Assembly: GCA_028287225.1 (NCBI GenBank)
Contig: JAQBPZ010000029.1
Coordinates: 1-8,955, forward strand
From: Gemmatimonadota bacterium
GTDB taxonomy: Bacteria > Gemmatimonadota > Gemmatimonadetes > Gemmatimonadales > Gemmatimonadaceae
Length of the DNA: 8,955 nt
Reading direction: 5' to 3'
Part shown: piece after piece, positions 1 to 5,820 of the stretch
Numbering within the stretch: position 1 is the stretch's first letter
Layout of the letters: each line of letters begins with the position of its first letter
Notes under the pieces: model-generated
Database searches by the model: none
Told to the model about the DNA's origin: nothing
The model's input: only the letters and a program-made list of their open reading frames with translations
Made by a program: the position numbers and the translations under genes

Positions 1-46
1 CGTTACTCGTTACTCGTTACTCGTTACTCGTTACTCGTTACTCGTT
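1..46. repeat. Heptanucleotide tandem repeat after hslV
   Basis: Six perfect head-to-tail copies of the 7-mer CGTTACT occupy positions 1-42, followed by a partial seventh copy (CGTT, 43-46). On the coding strand the unit reads AGTAACG. The array begins within a few bases of the hslV stop codon (49-51) and runs off the window edge, so its true length is unknown. A 7-base unit is not a multiple of three and includes TAA in one frame, so it is not a coding repeat. It is a simple-sequence array in the hslV 3' intergenic region. Whether it has a function is not visible here. Confidence 0.95.
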
Positions 47-48
47 TT

Positions 49-597
49 TCAGTTCGTCGGCTCGAGCACCGTGATGTTCGTGTTCGTGTACACGCAGATC
101 TCGCCCGCGATCGTGAGGCTCCGGCGCACGATCTCGGCCGCGGTGAGATCGGTGTTGGCGGCGAGGGCGCGCGCCGCGGCGAGGGCGTACGAGCCTCCCG
201 ACCCGATGGCGAGGATACCGTCGTCCGGCTCGATCAGCTCGCCCGTGCCCGAGATGACGAAGCCGTGCTGGGCGTTCGCCACCACCAGCAGCGCCTCGAG
301 GCGGCGGAGCACGCGGTCGCTGCGCCAGTCCTTGGCCAGCTCCACGGCCGCGCGCGGGACGTTGCCCGGGTAGCGCTGGAGCTTCTCCTCGAACTTCTCG
401 AAGAGGGTCAGCGCGTCGGCGGCGGAGCCGGCGAAGCCGGCGAGCAGCTTGCCGTCGGCGAGCGCGCGGACCTTGTTCGCCTTGGCCTTCATCACCGTGT
501 CGCCCACGGTGACCTGTCCGTCGCCGCCCAGGGCGACGGTGCCGTTGCGGCGCACGGCCAGGATGGTCGTCGCCCGGATGCGTGGAAGTTCGGACAT
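49..597 (-). CDS. hslV: HslV, ATP-dependent protease proteolytic subunit
   Basis: HslV is the threonine peptidase of the cytosolic HslUV (ClpYQ) protease. It forms a double hexamer that degrades proteins unfolded by the AAA+ ATPase HslU. The 182-residue product aligns along its length with E. coli HslV as I remember it. The expected residues all sit at a constant offset of nine: catalytic Thr10 (mature Thr1, in the TTILAV motif), Asp26 (Asp17), Lys42 (Lys33) and Ser133 (Ser124, in AIGSGG). The ELAKDWR and YTNTN motifs are also present. The nine residues before Thr10 (MSELPRIRA) would be a propeptide, unlike E. coli, where only Met is removed. I chose the ATG at 597. The frame stays open to 675, but that would overlap the preceding gene and add 26 arginine-rich residues foreign to the family. 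There is no clear Shine-Dalgarno sequence in the 22-base gap upstream. hslU is expected beyond position 1. Confidence 0.95.
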   Translation of the reverse strand: MSELPRIRATTILAVRRNGTVALGGDGQVTVGDTVMKAKANKVRALADGKLLAGFAGSAADALTLFEKFEEKLQRYPGNVPRAAVELAKDWRSDRVLRRLEALLVVANAQHGFVISGTGELIEPDDGILAIGSGGSYALAAARALAANTDLTAAEIVRRSLTIAGEICVYTNTNITVLEPTN

Positions 598-619
598 GCG
601 TGAAAGGTAGCGGAGGGAC

Positions 620-997
620 CTACCGGATCTTGTCCCGGCCGCCCTTTGCGCGATGCGCCCGGCCGCCCCCGCCACGCCGCAGCGCGCCGCGGTTCGTGAT
701 CCGGTCCTTCAGGTATCGGCGATTCATGAACGCGCCGATCACGAAGAGCACCGTGCCGGCGATGACCGCGACGATCGAATAGGCCCAGGTGTCCCGGCCG
801 ATGATCGCCGCGGCCATGCAGAGTACCCCGATGCCGATCAGGGCTTCACCGCCCAGGCTGCGCTCGGTGCGCGCGCGCCGGCGGCGCTCGGTGTGGAAGG
901 GCAGCTCCTCGGGCAGCCATGCGTCGGCGAGGATCGCCAGCCCGATCAGGGCCACGATCACGCCGAACACCAGGGGGATCATCTCGAAACTGAACAC
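620..997 (-). CDS. Small three-helix membrane protein of unknown function
   Basis: I do not recognise a family. The 125-residue product has a hydrophobic segment at about residues 6-27 (starting MIPLVFGV) and a charged stretch at about 30-48 with an RRRRAR run. Two more hydrophobic segments follow at about 50-67 and 72-91, then a basic glycine- and arginine-rich tail (about 93-125). This suggests three transmembrane helices with basic loops on the cytoplasmic side. The start at 997 is GTG. An in-frame ATG at 982 gives 120 residues beginning exactly at the first helix and is a real alternative; neither has a good Shine-Dalgarno sequence. An in-frame stop at 1004-1006 rules out a longer form. 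It lies 39 bases after xerC and 22 bases before hslV, so it is probably co-transcribed with both. A link to HslUV or membrane quality control would be a guess. Confidence 0.75.
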   Translation of the reverse strand: MFSFEMIPLVFGVIVALIGLAILADAWLPEELPFHTERRRRARTERSLGGEALIGIGVLCMAAAIIGRDTWAYSIVAVIAGTVLFVIGAFMNRRYLKDRITNRGALRRGGGGRAHRAKGGRDKIR

Positions 998-1036
998 GGC
1001 AGCTCACGGACGGGGGCTGGCGCACTCAAGCGATCT

Positions 1037-2014
1037 TCATGCCCGCGGGTGCGCCTTCTGGTAGACCTGCTTGAGCCGCTCGACGCTGGTATGGGTGTAG
1101 ATCTGCGTCGTGGAGATCGACGCGTGCCCCAGCAGCTCCTGGACGGCCCGGAGGTCGGCGCCGGCGTCGAGCAGGTGGGTGGCAAAGGTATGCCGGAGCG
1201 AGTGCACCGACAGCCCCGCGTCCTCGTCGATCTGCTCGAGGAAGCCCGACACCACCTTCTGGACCATCCGCACCCCCATGCGCCGCCCGGTCCGGGCCAG
1301 GAAGTACGCCGACCGCTCCACGCGGCCCCCGACGACCCGGGCCGCCAGGTCGTCGCGCCTGGACTCGTAGTTCCGCAGCGCGGTGACCGCGTGGTCGCCG
1401 ACGGGGATGATCCGCTCCTTGCGACCCTTCCCGCGCACCTTCACCTGCTGGCTCACCAGGTCCAGGTCCCCGCGGCTGAGCCCCTGCAGCTCCGAGAGGC
1501 GCATCCCCGTGCTGTAGAAGAGCTCCAGGATGGCCAGGTTGCGCACGTCCGTGAAGGCGCCTTCCATGGCGCGCATCTCCGCCATCTGGAAGAGCAGGTC
1601 GATCTGCGCGCGGTCGAGGTAGCCCGGGAGGTATTTCTCGAGCTTGGGGGCCCCGACGGCCCGCGCCGGGTTGTTCTCCACCATCTCGTTGCGATGCATC
1701 CAGCGGTAGAAGCTGCGCACGCCGGAGAGCGTGCGGGCCATCGTCCGCTTGCCCACCCCGCCTCGCGCGAGGTGGGCGAGGAAGCCGCGCATCGCCAGCC
1801 GGTCCACCCCCTCCCAGCTCCAGGCGTCGATGCCGTAATAGCCGCCGAGGAAGGCCGTGAAGGCCCTGAGGTCGCGATGGTAGGCCTTGACCGTGTTCGG
1901 CGACATGTCGCGCTCCTTCGCGAGGTGGCGAAGGTATTCGTCGACGTCGGGATGGAGGGGCGCGGGGGGCCCCCCCGAATCGACGATACCGCGCGACCGG
2001 GGCTCGCGCGTCAC
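1037..2014 (-). CDS. xerC: XerC-type tyrosine recombinase
   Basis: This is a site-specific tyrosine recombinase of the XerC/XerD family. With a partner it would resolve chromosome dimers at dif during segregation. Of 325 residues, about 20-110 form the SAM-like core-binding domain (MSPNTVKAYHRDL at 37-49) and about 130-325 the catalytic domain. All six catalytic residues are visible: Arg172 (STGMRLSEL), Lys196 (RGKGRKER), His271 and Arg274 (HSLRH), His297 (LLGHASI) and the nucleophile Tyr306 (TQIYTH). The start is GTG at 2014, with a GGTG element a few bases upstream. No other in-frame start lies between the trmFO stop (2054-2056) and this codon. The family alone cannot separate XerC from XerD or from CodV. 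The position between trmFO and hslV matches codV/xerC of the Bacillus gid-codV-clpQ-clpY cluster, which is why I chose the symbol. Confidence 0.93.
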   Translation of the reverse strand: MTREPRSRGIVDSGGPPAPLHPDVDEYLRHLAKERDMSPNTVKAYHRDLRAFTAFLGGYYGIDAWSWEGVDRLAMRGFLAHLARGGVGKRTMARTLSGVRSFYRWMHRNEMVENNPARAVGAPKLEKYLPGYLDRAQIDLLFQMAEMRAMEGAFTDVRNLAILELFYSTGMRLSELQGLSRGDLDLVSQQVKVRGKGRKERIIPVGDHAVTALRNYESRRDDLAARVVGGRVERSAYFLARTGRRMGVRMVQKVVSGFLEQIDEDAGLSVHSLRHTFATHLLDAGADLRAVQELLGHASISTTQIYTHTSVERLKQVYQKAHPRA

Positions 2015-2049
2015 CCGATCACCGCCGCGCGCACCAGTTCGACGTGCAT
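2011..2049 (-). other. Possible 12-codon leader ORF between trmFO and xerC
   Basis: An ATG at 2049, four bases after the trmFO stop, opens a 12-codon frame (MHVELVRAAVIG). Its TGA stop (2011-2013) overlaps the xerC GTG in a GTGA quartet (2011-2014). The geometry would let ribosomes leaving trmFO restart and then couple to xerC. No Shine-Dalgarno sequence specific to it is visible, and a frame this short can arise by chance in GC-rich DNA. It could equally be non-coding spacer containing the xerC ribosome binding site. Confidence 0.2.
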
Positions 2050-2053
2050 CCGC

Positions 2054-3418
2054 TCAGGCGCCGGCCGGCGCTCGAAGATGCGCGTCGCGCCACTCGGCGA
2101 TGTGAGCCAGGGCGCGCTCCGCCGTCTTCTCCTTCTTGGCGCGCTTGTCCCTGATCCGCACGCCGAGGTCGTCCACCAGCCCGAAGTTCGCGTTCATCGG
2201 CTGGAAGTGCTTCGGGTCGGCTTCGCGCATGTAGCGGTACAGGGCGCCGAGCATCGTCGTCGTGGGCGGCACCACCGGCTCCTCTCCGGCGAGGATCCGG
2301 GAGAGGTTGATGCCGGCCAGCAGCCCCGTCGCGGTGCTTTCGGTATAGCCTTCCACGCCGGTCAGCTGCCCGGCGAACAGGACCCGCGGATCGCCGCGCA
2401 GCGAGAGGTGGGGCGTGAGCGCGGCAGGCGCGTTCAGGTACGAGTTGCGATGGATGCTGCCGAAGCGCAGGAACTCGGCGTTCTCCAGCCCCGGGATCAT
2501 GCGGAAGACACGCTGCTGCTCGGGATACCGCAGCCGTGTCTGGAAGCCCACGAGGTTCCACATGCGTCCCGCACGGTCCTCCATGCGCAGCTGCACGATG
2601 GCGTACGCCTCGCGCCCCGTGTGCGGGTTCACCAGCCCCACCGGCTTCATCGGCCCGAAGCGCAGGCTCTCGCGCCCGCGGCGCGCCATCTCCTCCGCCG
2701 GCATGCACCCCTCGAAGTACGGCACGGCGTCGAACTCGTGCGCCGTCGCCTTGTCGGCGGTGGTCAGCGCATCCAGGAACGACTCGTACTGCTCGCGCGA
2801 CATCGGACAGTTGAGGTACGCGCCCTCACTCTCTCCCTCGCCTTCCACGCTGCTCTGGCCAGGCATCGTCTCCTTGCCGTAGCGCGAGGCCCGGAACACG
2901 ACGTCGTGGTCGATGGAGTCATGGCTCACGATGGGCGCGATGGCGTCGTAGAACGCCAGCCCGTCCACGCCGAGCCGGCCACGGATCGCCTCCGCGAGCG
3001 CGTCGGAGGTCAGCGGGCCCGTCGCGATGATGCCGGGCGAGGGGAGCGTGCTCACCTCGCCGCGCTCCAGGGCGATGCGCGGGTGCGACGTCACCCGGTC
3101 GTGCACCGCGCGGCTGAAGACGTCGCGGTCCACGGCCAGGGCACTGCCGCCCGGCACGCGCGCCTCGTCGGCGCACTCCAGGATCATGGAGCCGAGCAGC
3201 CGCATCTCGGCCTTGAGCAGACCGTGCGCGTTGACGGTCTCGGTGCTCTTGAAGGTGTTGGAGCACACCAGCTCGGCAAGCCGGTCGGTCTTGTGCGCGG
3301 CCGTGCCGCGCACCGGCCGCATCTCGTGCAGCACGACGTCGTGGCCACGCTCGGCCAGCTGCCAGGCGGCCTCGGAGCCGGCGAGGCCGCCGCCGACGAT
3401 GTGGATGGGAGAGGACAT
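2054..3418 (-). CDS. trmFO: TrmFO, folate/FAD-dependent tRNA (m5U54) methyltransferase
   Basis: TrmFO methylates uridine 54 in the T-loop of tRNA using methylenetetrahydrofolate and FADH2, rather than S-adenosylmethionine. The 454-residue product starts with the FAD dinucleotide-binding motif IVGGGLAGSEAAWQL (7-21). It continues with HEMRPV (31-36) and LVCSN with Cys52, and then VPGGSALAVDR (88-98) and ATGPLTSD (132-139). YLNCPM (201-206), EGCMP with Cys238, FGPMKPVGL (254-262), FAGQLTGVEGY (348-358) and FQPMNANFGL (405-414) follow. Cys52 and Cys238 correspond to the catalytic pair Cys53 and Cys226 of the Bacillus enzyme. The frame is open to 3520, but the ATG at 3418 places the FAD motif at the normal distance from the N terminus. 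An acidic, glycine-rich insertion at about 182-199 is absent from Bacillus TrmFO as I recall it. The gene leads the trmFO-xerC-hslV group. Confidence 0.95.
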   Translation of the reverse strand: MSSPIHIVGGGLAGSEAAWQLAERGHDVVLHEMRPVRGTAAHKTDRLAELVCSNTFKSTETVNAHGLLKAEMRLLGSMILECADEARVPGGSALAVDRDVFSRAVHDRVTSHPRIALERGEVSTLPSPGIIATGPLTSDALAEAIRGRLGVDGLAFYDAIAPIVSHDSIDHDVVFRASRYGKETMPGQSSVEGEGESEGAYLNCPMSREQYESFLDALTTADKATAHEFDAVPYFEGCMPAEEMARRGRESLRFGPMKPVGLVNPHTGREAYAIVQLRMEDRAGRMWNLVGFQTRLRYPEQQRVFRMIPGLENAEFLRFGSIHRNSYLNAPAALTPHLSLRGDPRVLFAGQLTGVEGYTESTATGLLAGINLSRILAGEEPVVPPTTTMLGALYRYMREADPKHFQPMNANFGLVDDLGVRIRDKRAKKEKTAERALAHIAEWRDAHLRAPAGA

Positions 3419-3420
3419 GC

Positions 3421-3435
3421 CTGAATCTACCGTGC
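3421..3435 (-). promoter_or_regulatory. Weak candidate -10 element just before trmFO
   Basis: On the coding strand a TAGATT hexamer ends five bases before the trmFO ATG (TAGATT-CAGGC-ATG). If it acts as a -10 box, transcription would begin at or beside the start codon and give a leaderless or nearly leaderless mRNA, which fits the absence of a good Shine-Dalgarno sequence. No convincing -35 hexamer lies 16-18 bases upstream, so this is tentative. Confidence 0.2.
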
Positions 3436-3504
3436 TCGCGTGCAGGCGGCGCGAGACCACCCATGCTGGTGACTGGCTCGCCGACCTCAGGCGGCGTGGC
3501 CACG
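3432..3504. terminator. GC-rich dyads in the spacer after the sensory operon
   Basis: The 105-base gap between the receiver-kinase stop (3524) and trmFO (3418) is the only sizeable spacer between genes. It holds three dyads: CTCGCG/CGCGAG (3435-3440 and 3450-3455, 9-base loop, extendable by GTG/CAC with a small bulge), CGCCG/CGGCG (3479-3483 and 3492-3496, 8-base loop), and the perfect palindrome CGTGGCCACG (3495-3504). None is followed by a run of T, so this is not a classical intrinsic terminator. The dyads could aid termination, act as an operator, or reflect base composition only. Confidence 0.25.
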
Positions 3505-3523
3505 ATCGGCGCGGCGGCATCCG

Positions 3524-4771
3524 TCAGGCCGCGAGCGGGACGTCGATGACGAAGGTCGTCCCCTCGCCGGCGATGCCCGAGGACATGACCTCGATGCATC
3601 CGCCGTGGCCCTCCACGATCTCCTTGGCGATCAGCAATCCCAGGCCCGTGCCGGCGGTGCTGCGGCTCGCGTCCCCCGGGAGGCGATGATACTTCGCGAA
3701 GATCGTCGGCAACAGCGTCGGATCGATGCCCGGCCCGCTGTCGCGCACGGTGATGCGGGCGCGTCCATTTCCGCTCGAGAGCGAGAGGTTGATCCGACCG
3801 TCGTCCGGCGTGTACTTGATCGCATTCGACAGGAGGTTCTCGAGCGCCTGCTCGAGCTTCGGCGCGTCCAGCACGCCGAAGACGGGGGTAATCGGCAGGT
3901 CCACGGTGAACTGCTGCCGCTTGACGCCGATCTGGGGCTCCGCGGCGGTCGCCGCACGGCGGACGATCTCGCGCACCTCGGTCTGCTCGCGGTCCAGGCG
4001 CAGATAGCCCGCGTCGATCTTGGCGAAGTCGAGATAGTCCGTGATGAGGCGCAGCAGCTTGTCGCCCGCGGTGGCGGTGATCTGGACGAGCTGCTCCTGC
4101 TTCGGCGTGAGCGCGCCCCCCTTGCCCTGGAGCAGCATCTTCGCCGCCACCAGCACGTTGCCCGCGGGATTGCGCAGGTCGTGCGTGACCATCGAATAGA
4201 AGTCGGCCTTGGACCGCTGCAGGGCCTCGATCTCCTCGAGCGCCGCCTGCAGCTCGGCGACCCGTTCAGCCAGCGTGCGCTGGCTGCCACGCAGCGCAGC
4301 GGCGATCTCCGCGCGACGGCGCAGGTTGAGGCAGGCCTCGGAGTGATAGCGCACCCGCGCGAGCAGCTCCACCTTGTCCGGCAGCTTCACGAGGTAGTCG
4401 CTCGCCCCACTCGCGAAGGCGTCGCGCTTCACGCGCGCATCCTCCTTGGTCGAGAGCACGACGATCGGCGTTTCCGCCGTCGCCGGGTTTGCCCGGAAGC
4501 GCGCCAGCAGCTCGAGCCCGTCCACGTTCGGCATGACGAGATCCAGGAGAATCACGGTCGGCGAGACCAGGTTGGCGATCTGCACCGCCTCCAGCGGATC
4601 CGAGCAGAAGTGGAAGGCGATGCGGCGGTCGTCTGCCAGCAGCCGTCGGACTGCTTCCCCGACGAAGGCCTGGTCATCGACCAGCAGCACCATCGTGGTC
4701 ACCGCCTGGTCGTCGGTCTCGGGTGCGGCCGCGTGAGAGTCATCCGGTGCTCCGGTCTCGTGCATGATCAT
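3524..4771 (-). CDS. WspR-like receiver fused to a histidine kinase
   Basis: This is a cytoplasmic receiver-histidine kinase with no membrane segment, ending the chemosensory operon in the place where wspR usually sits. Of 415 residues, about 27-145 are a receiver: Asp32/Asp33, phospho-acceptor Asp77 (ILLDLVMP), Ser107-Thr108 (VVLSTKE) and Lys129 (DYLVKLPD). FHFCSDP (53-59) and ARVRYHS (138-144) are wording I associate with the WspR receiver. A probable coiled coil spans about 150-190. A HisKA domain follows with His197 (THDLRNP). The HATPase domain has an N box (ENLLSNAIKYTP, Asn312 and Asn316), a G1 box (DSGPGI, 344-349) and a G2 box (GTGLGL, 374-379). All catalytic parts look intact and there is no GGDEF domain. 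The ATG at 4771 overlaps the cheB stop as ATGA. WspE would be expected to phosphorylate Asp77 and so control the kinase. Its downstream partner is not in this window. Confidence 0.92.
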   Translation of the reverse strand: MIMHETGAPDDSHAAAPETDDQAVTTMVLLVDDQAFVGEAVRRLLADDRRIAFHFCSDPLEAVQIANLVSPTVILLDLVMPNVDGLELLARFRANPATAETPIVVLSTKEDARVKRDAFASGASDYLVKLPDKVELLARVRYHSEACLNLRRRAEIAAALRGSQRTLAERVAELQAALEEIEALQRSKADFYSMVTHDLRNPAGNVLVAAKMLLQGKGGALTPKQEQLVQITATAGDKLLRLITDYLDFAKIDAGYLRLDREQTEVREIVRRAATAAEPQIGVKRQQFTVDLPITPVFGVLDAPKLEQALENLLSNAIKYTPDDGRINLSLSSGNGRARITVRDSGPGIDPTLLPTIFAKYHRLPGDASRSTAGTGLGLLIAKEIVEGHGGCIEVMSSGIAGEGTTFVIDVPLAA

Positions 4772-5820
4772 CGTGTGTAAACCGGAACAGGGCGTGGGGC
4801 CGGGGTGCGTGGAGGATCGAGCAGCAGCTCGGCGATGAGTGGAGCGATGCGGTCGAGCGGTAGGACATCGGTGGCCGCGCGCGCCTCGACCGCCGCGCGC
4901 GGCATGCCGTACACCGCGGACGACGCTTCATCCTGCGCGATGGTCCGGGCGCCGGCGCGGCGCAGGGCGCCGAGACCGGTGGCGCCGTCGCGCCCCATGC
5001 CCGACAGGACGACGCCGATCGCGGTCGCGCGCCAGTTGGCCGCGACGCTCTCGAAGAGGATGTCGGCGGACGGGCGGTACAGCATCTCCACCGGCTCGCG
5101 GGAGCAGCCGAGCGTGCCGTCGGGCCGCACGACGAGATGCGTGTCGCCGGCGGCGAGGTACACGTGGCCGGCCTGCGGCACGAGCCCCTCGCGCGCCACG
5201 TAGACGGCGAACGAGGCCTGGCTGTCGAACCACTCCGCCATCGCCTGCACGAACTCGGCGTCGACGTGCTGCACGACGAGCACCGCGACGCGCAGGTCCG
5301 CCGGTAGCGCCCGCAGCACATGGGCGACGGCGGGCGGCCCGCCGGCGGATGCACCGATGGCGATGAGTCCGGACAGGGGCGACGATGCGCGAGCATCACG
5401 GGCGGCGGGGCGTGCGGGACGGCCGCGCACCCCAGCCTGCGCCACCAGGCGGATCTTGTTGACGAGCGCGCAGGTCGCGGCCTCGCCGACCGTGCCCGCG
5501 GCGATCGGCGTGGCGACCACGTCGAGCGCACCGGCGCCCATCGCCGCGAACACCTTGCTGGTGTTGCGCGTGACGTCACCCGTGACCACGAGGATGGCGC
5601 ATGGCGTCGCGGCCATGATCTGCCGCGTGGCCTCCACGCCGTCCATCAGCGGCATCAGGAGATCCATCAGCACGACGTCCGGCGTGTCGGTGGCACAGCA
5701 CGCCACCGCTTCGGCGCCGGTGCGCGCCACCCAGGCGACCTCATGCCCCGGCACCGACGCGAGCGCGCGGCGCAGCACCTCCACCGCCACCGGCTCGTCG
5801 TTCACGATCGCGATTCTCAC
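4768..5820 (-). CDS. cheB: WspF-like chemoreceptor methylesterase CheB
   Basis: CheB removes methyl groups from chemoreceptor glutamates (and deamidates glutamines), resetting receptor activity when its receiver is phosphorylated. Of 350 residues, about 1-120 are a receiver with Asp8, phospho-acceptor Asp53 (VVLMDLLMP) and Thr80. About 131-147 is an Arg/Ala/Pro linker and 150-335 the esterase domain. The catalytic triad is Ser158 (IGASAGG), His185 (VVQHVD) and Asp278 (GMGRDGA). The receiver reads closely like WspF as I remember it (IVNDEP, DTPDVVLMDLLMP, MDGVEATR, AMGAGALD). The conserved receiver lysine is replaced by Thr104 (VVATP), a substitution I also recall in WspF. The start is GTG at 5820, overlapping the cheA stop as GTGA. 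No good Shine-Dalgarno sequence precedes it, so coupling by re-initiation is likely. Confidence 0.95.
   Translation of the reverse strand: MRIAIVNDEPVAVEVLRRALASVPGHEVAWVARTGAEAVACCATDTPDVVLMDLLMPLMDGVEATRQIMAATPCAILVVTGDVTRNTSKVFAAMGAGALDVVATPIAAGTVGEAATCALVNKIRLVAQAGVRGRPARPAARDARASSPLSGLIAIGASAGGPPAVAHVLRALPADLRVAVLVVQHVDAEFVQAMAEWFDSQASFAVYVAREGLVPQAGHVYLAAGDTHLVVRPDGTLGCSREPVEMLYRPSADILFESVAANWRATAIGVVLSGMGRDGATGLGALRRAGARTIAQDEASSAVYGMPRAAVEARAATDVLPLDRIAPLIAELLLDPPRTPAPRPVPVYTR

Noticed and set aside
1..46. CRISPR array or phage-type direct repeats
   Set aside because: The 7-base units are directly contiguous with no spacers, so this is a simple tandem repeat.
598..675. 26-residue upstream extension of HslV
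   Set aside because: It would overlap the end of the membrane protein gene and does not resemble any HslV N terminus. The ATG at 597 fits the family.
1037..2014. Integrase of a mobile element
   Set aside because: The recombinase is XerC-like, sits in a conserved housekeeping cluster, and has no tRNA gene, attachment site repeats or phage genes beside it.
653..3424. 923-codon open frame on the plus strand
   Set aside because: It lies antisense to the membrane protein gene, xerC and trmFO, all with clear family motifs. Its product is rich in His, Arg, Ala and Pro with no recognisable domain, as expected for a GC-rich shadow frame.
3419..3520. 34-residue upstream extension of TrmFO
   Set aside because: The FAD-binding motif should lie close to the N terminus; the extension is Arg/Ser-rich and falls in the dyad-rich spacer.
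3605..4780. 391-codon open frame on the plus strand
   Set aside because: It is antisense to the receiver-histidine kinase, whose catalytic boxes are all intact, and it shows no domain of its own.
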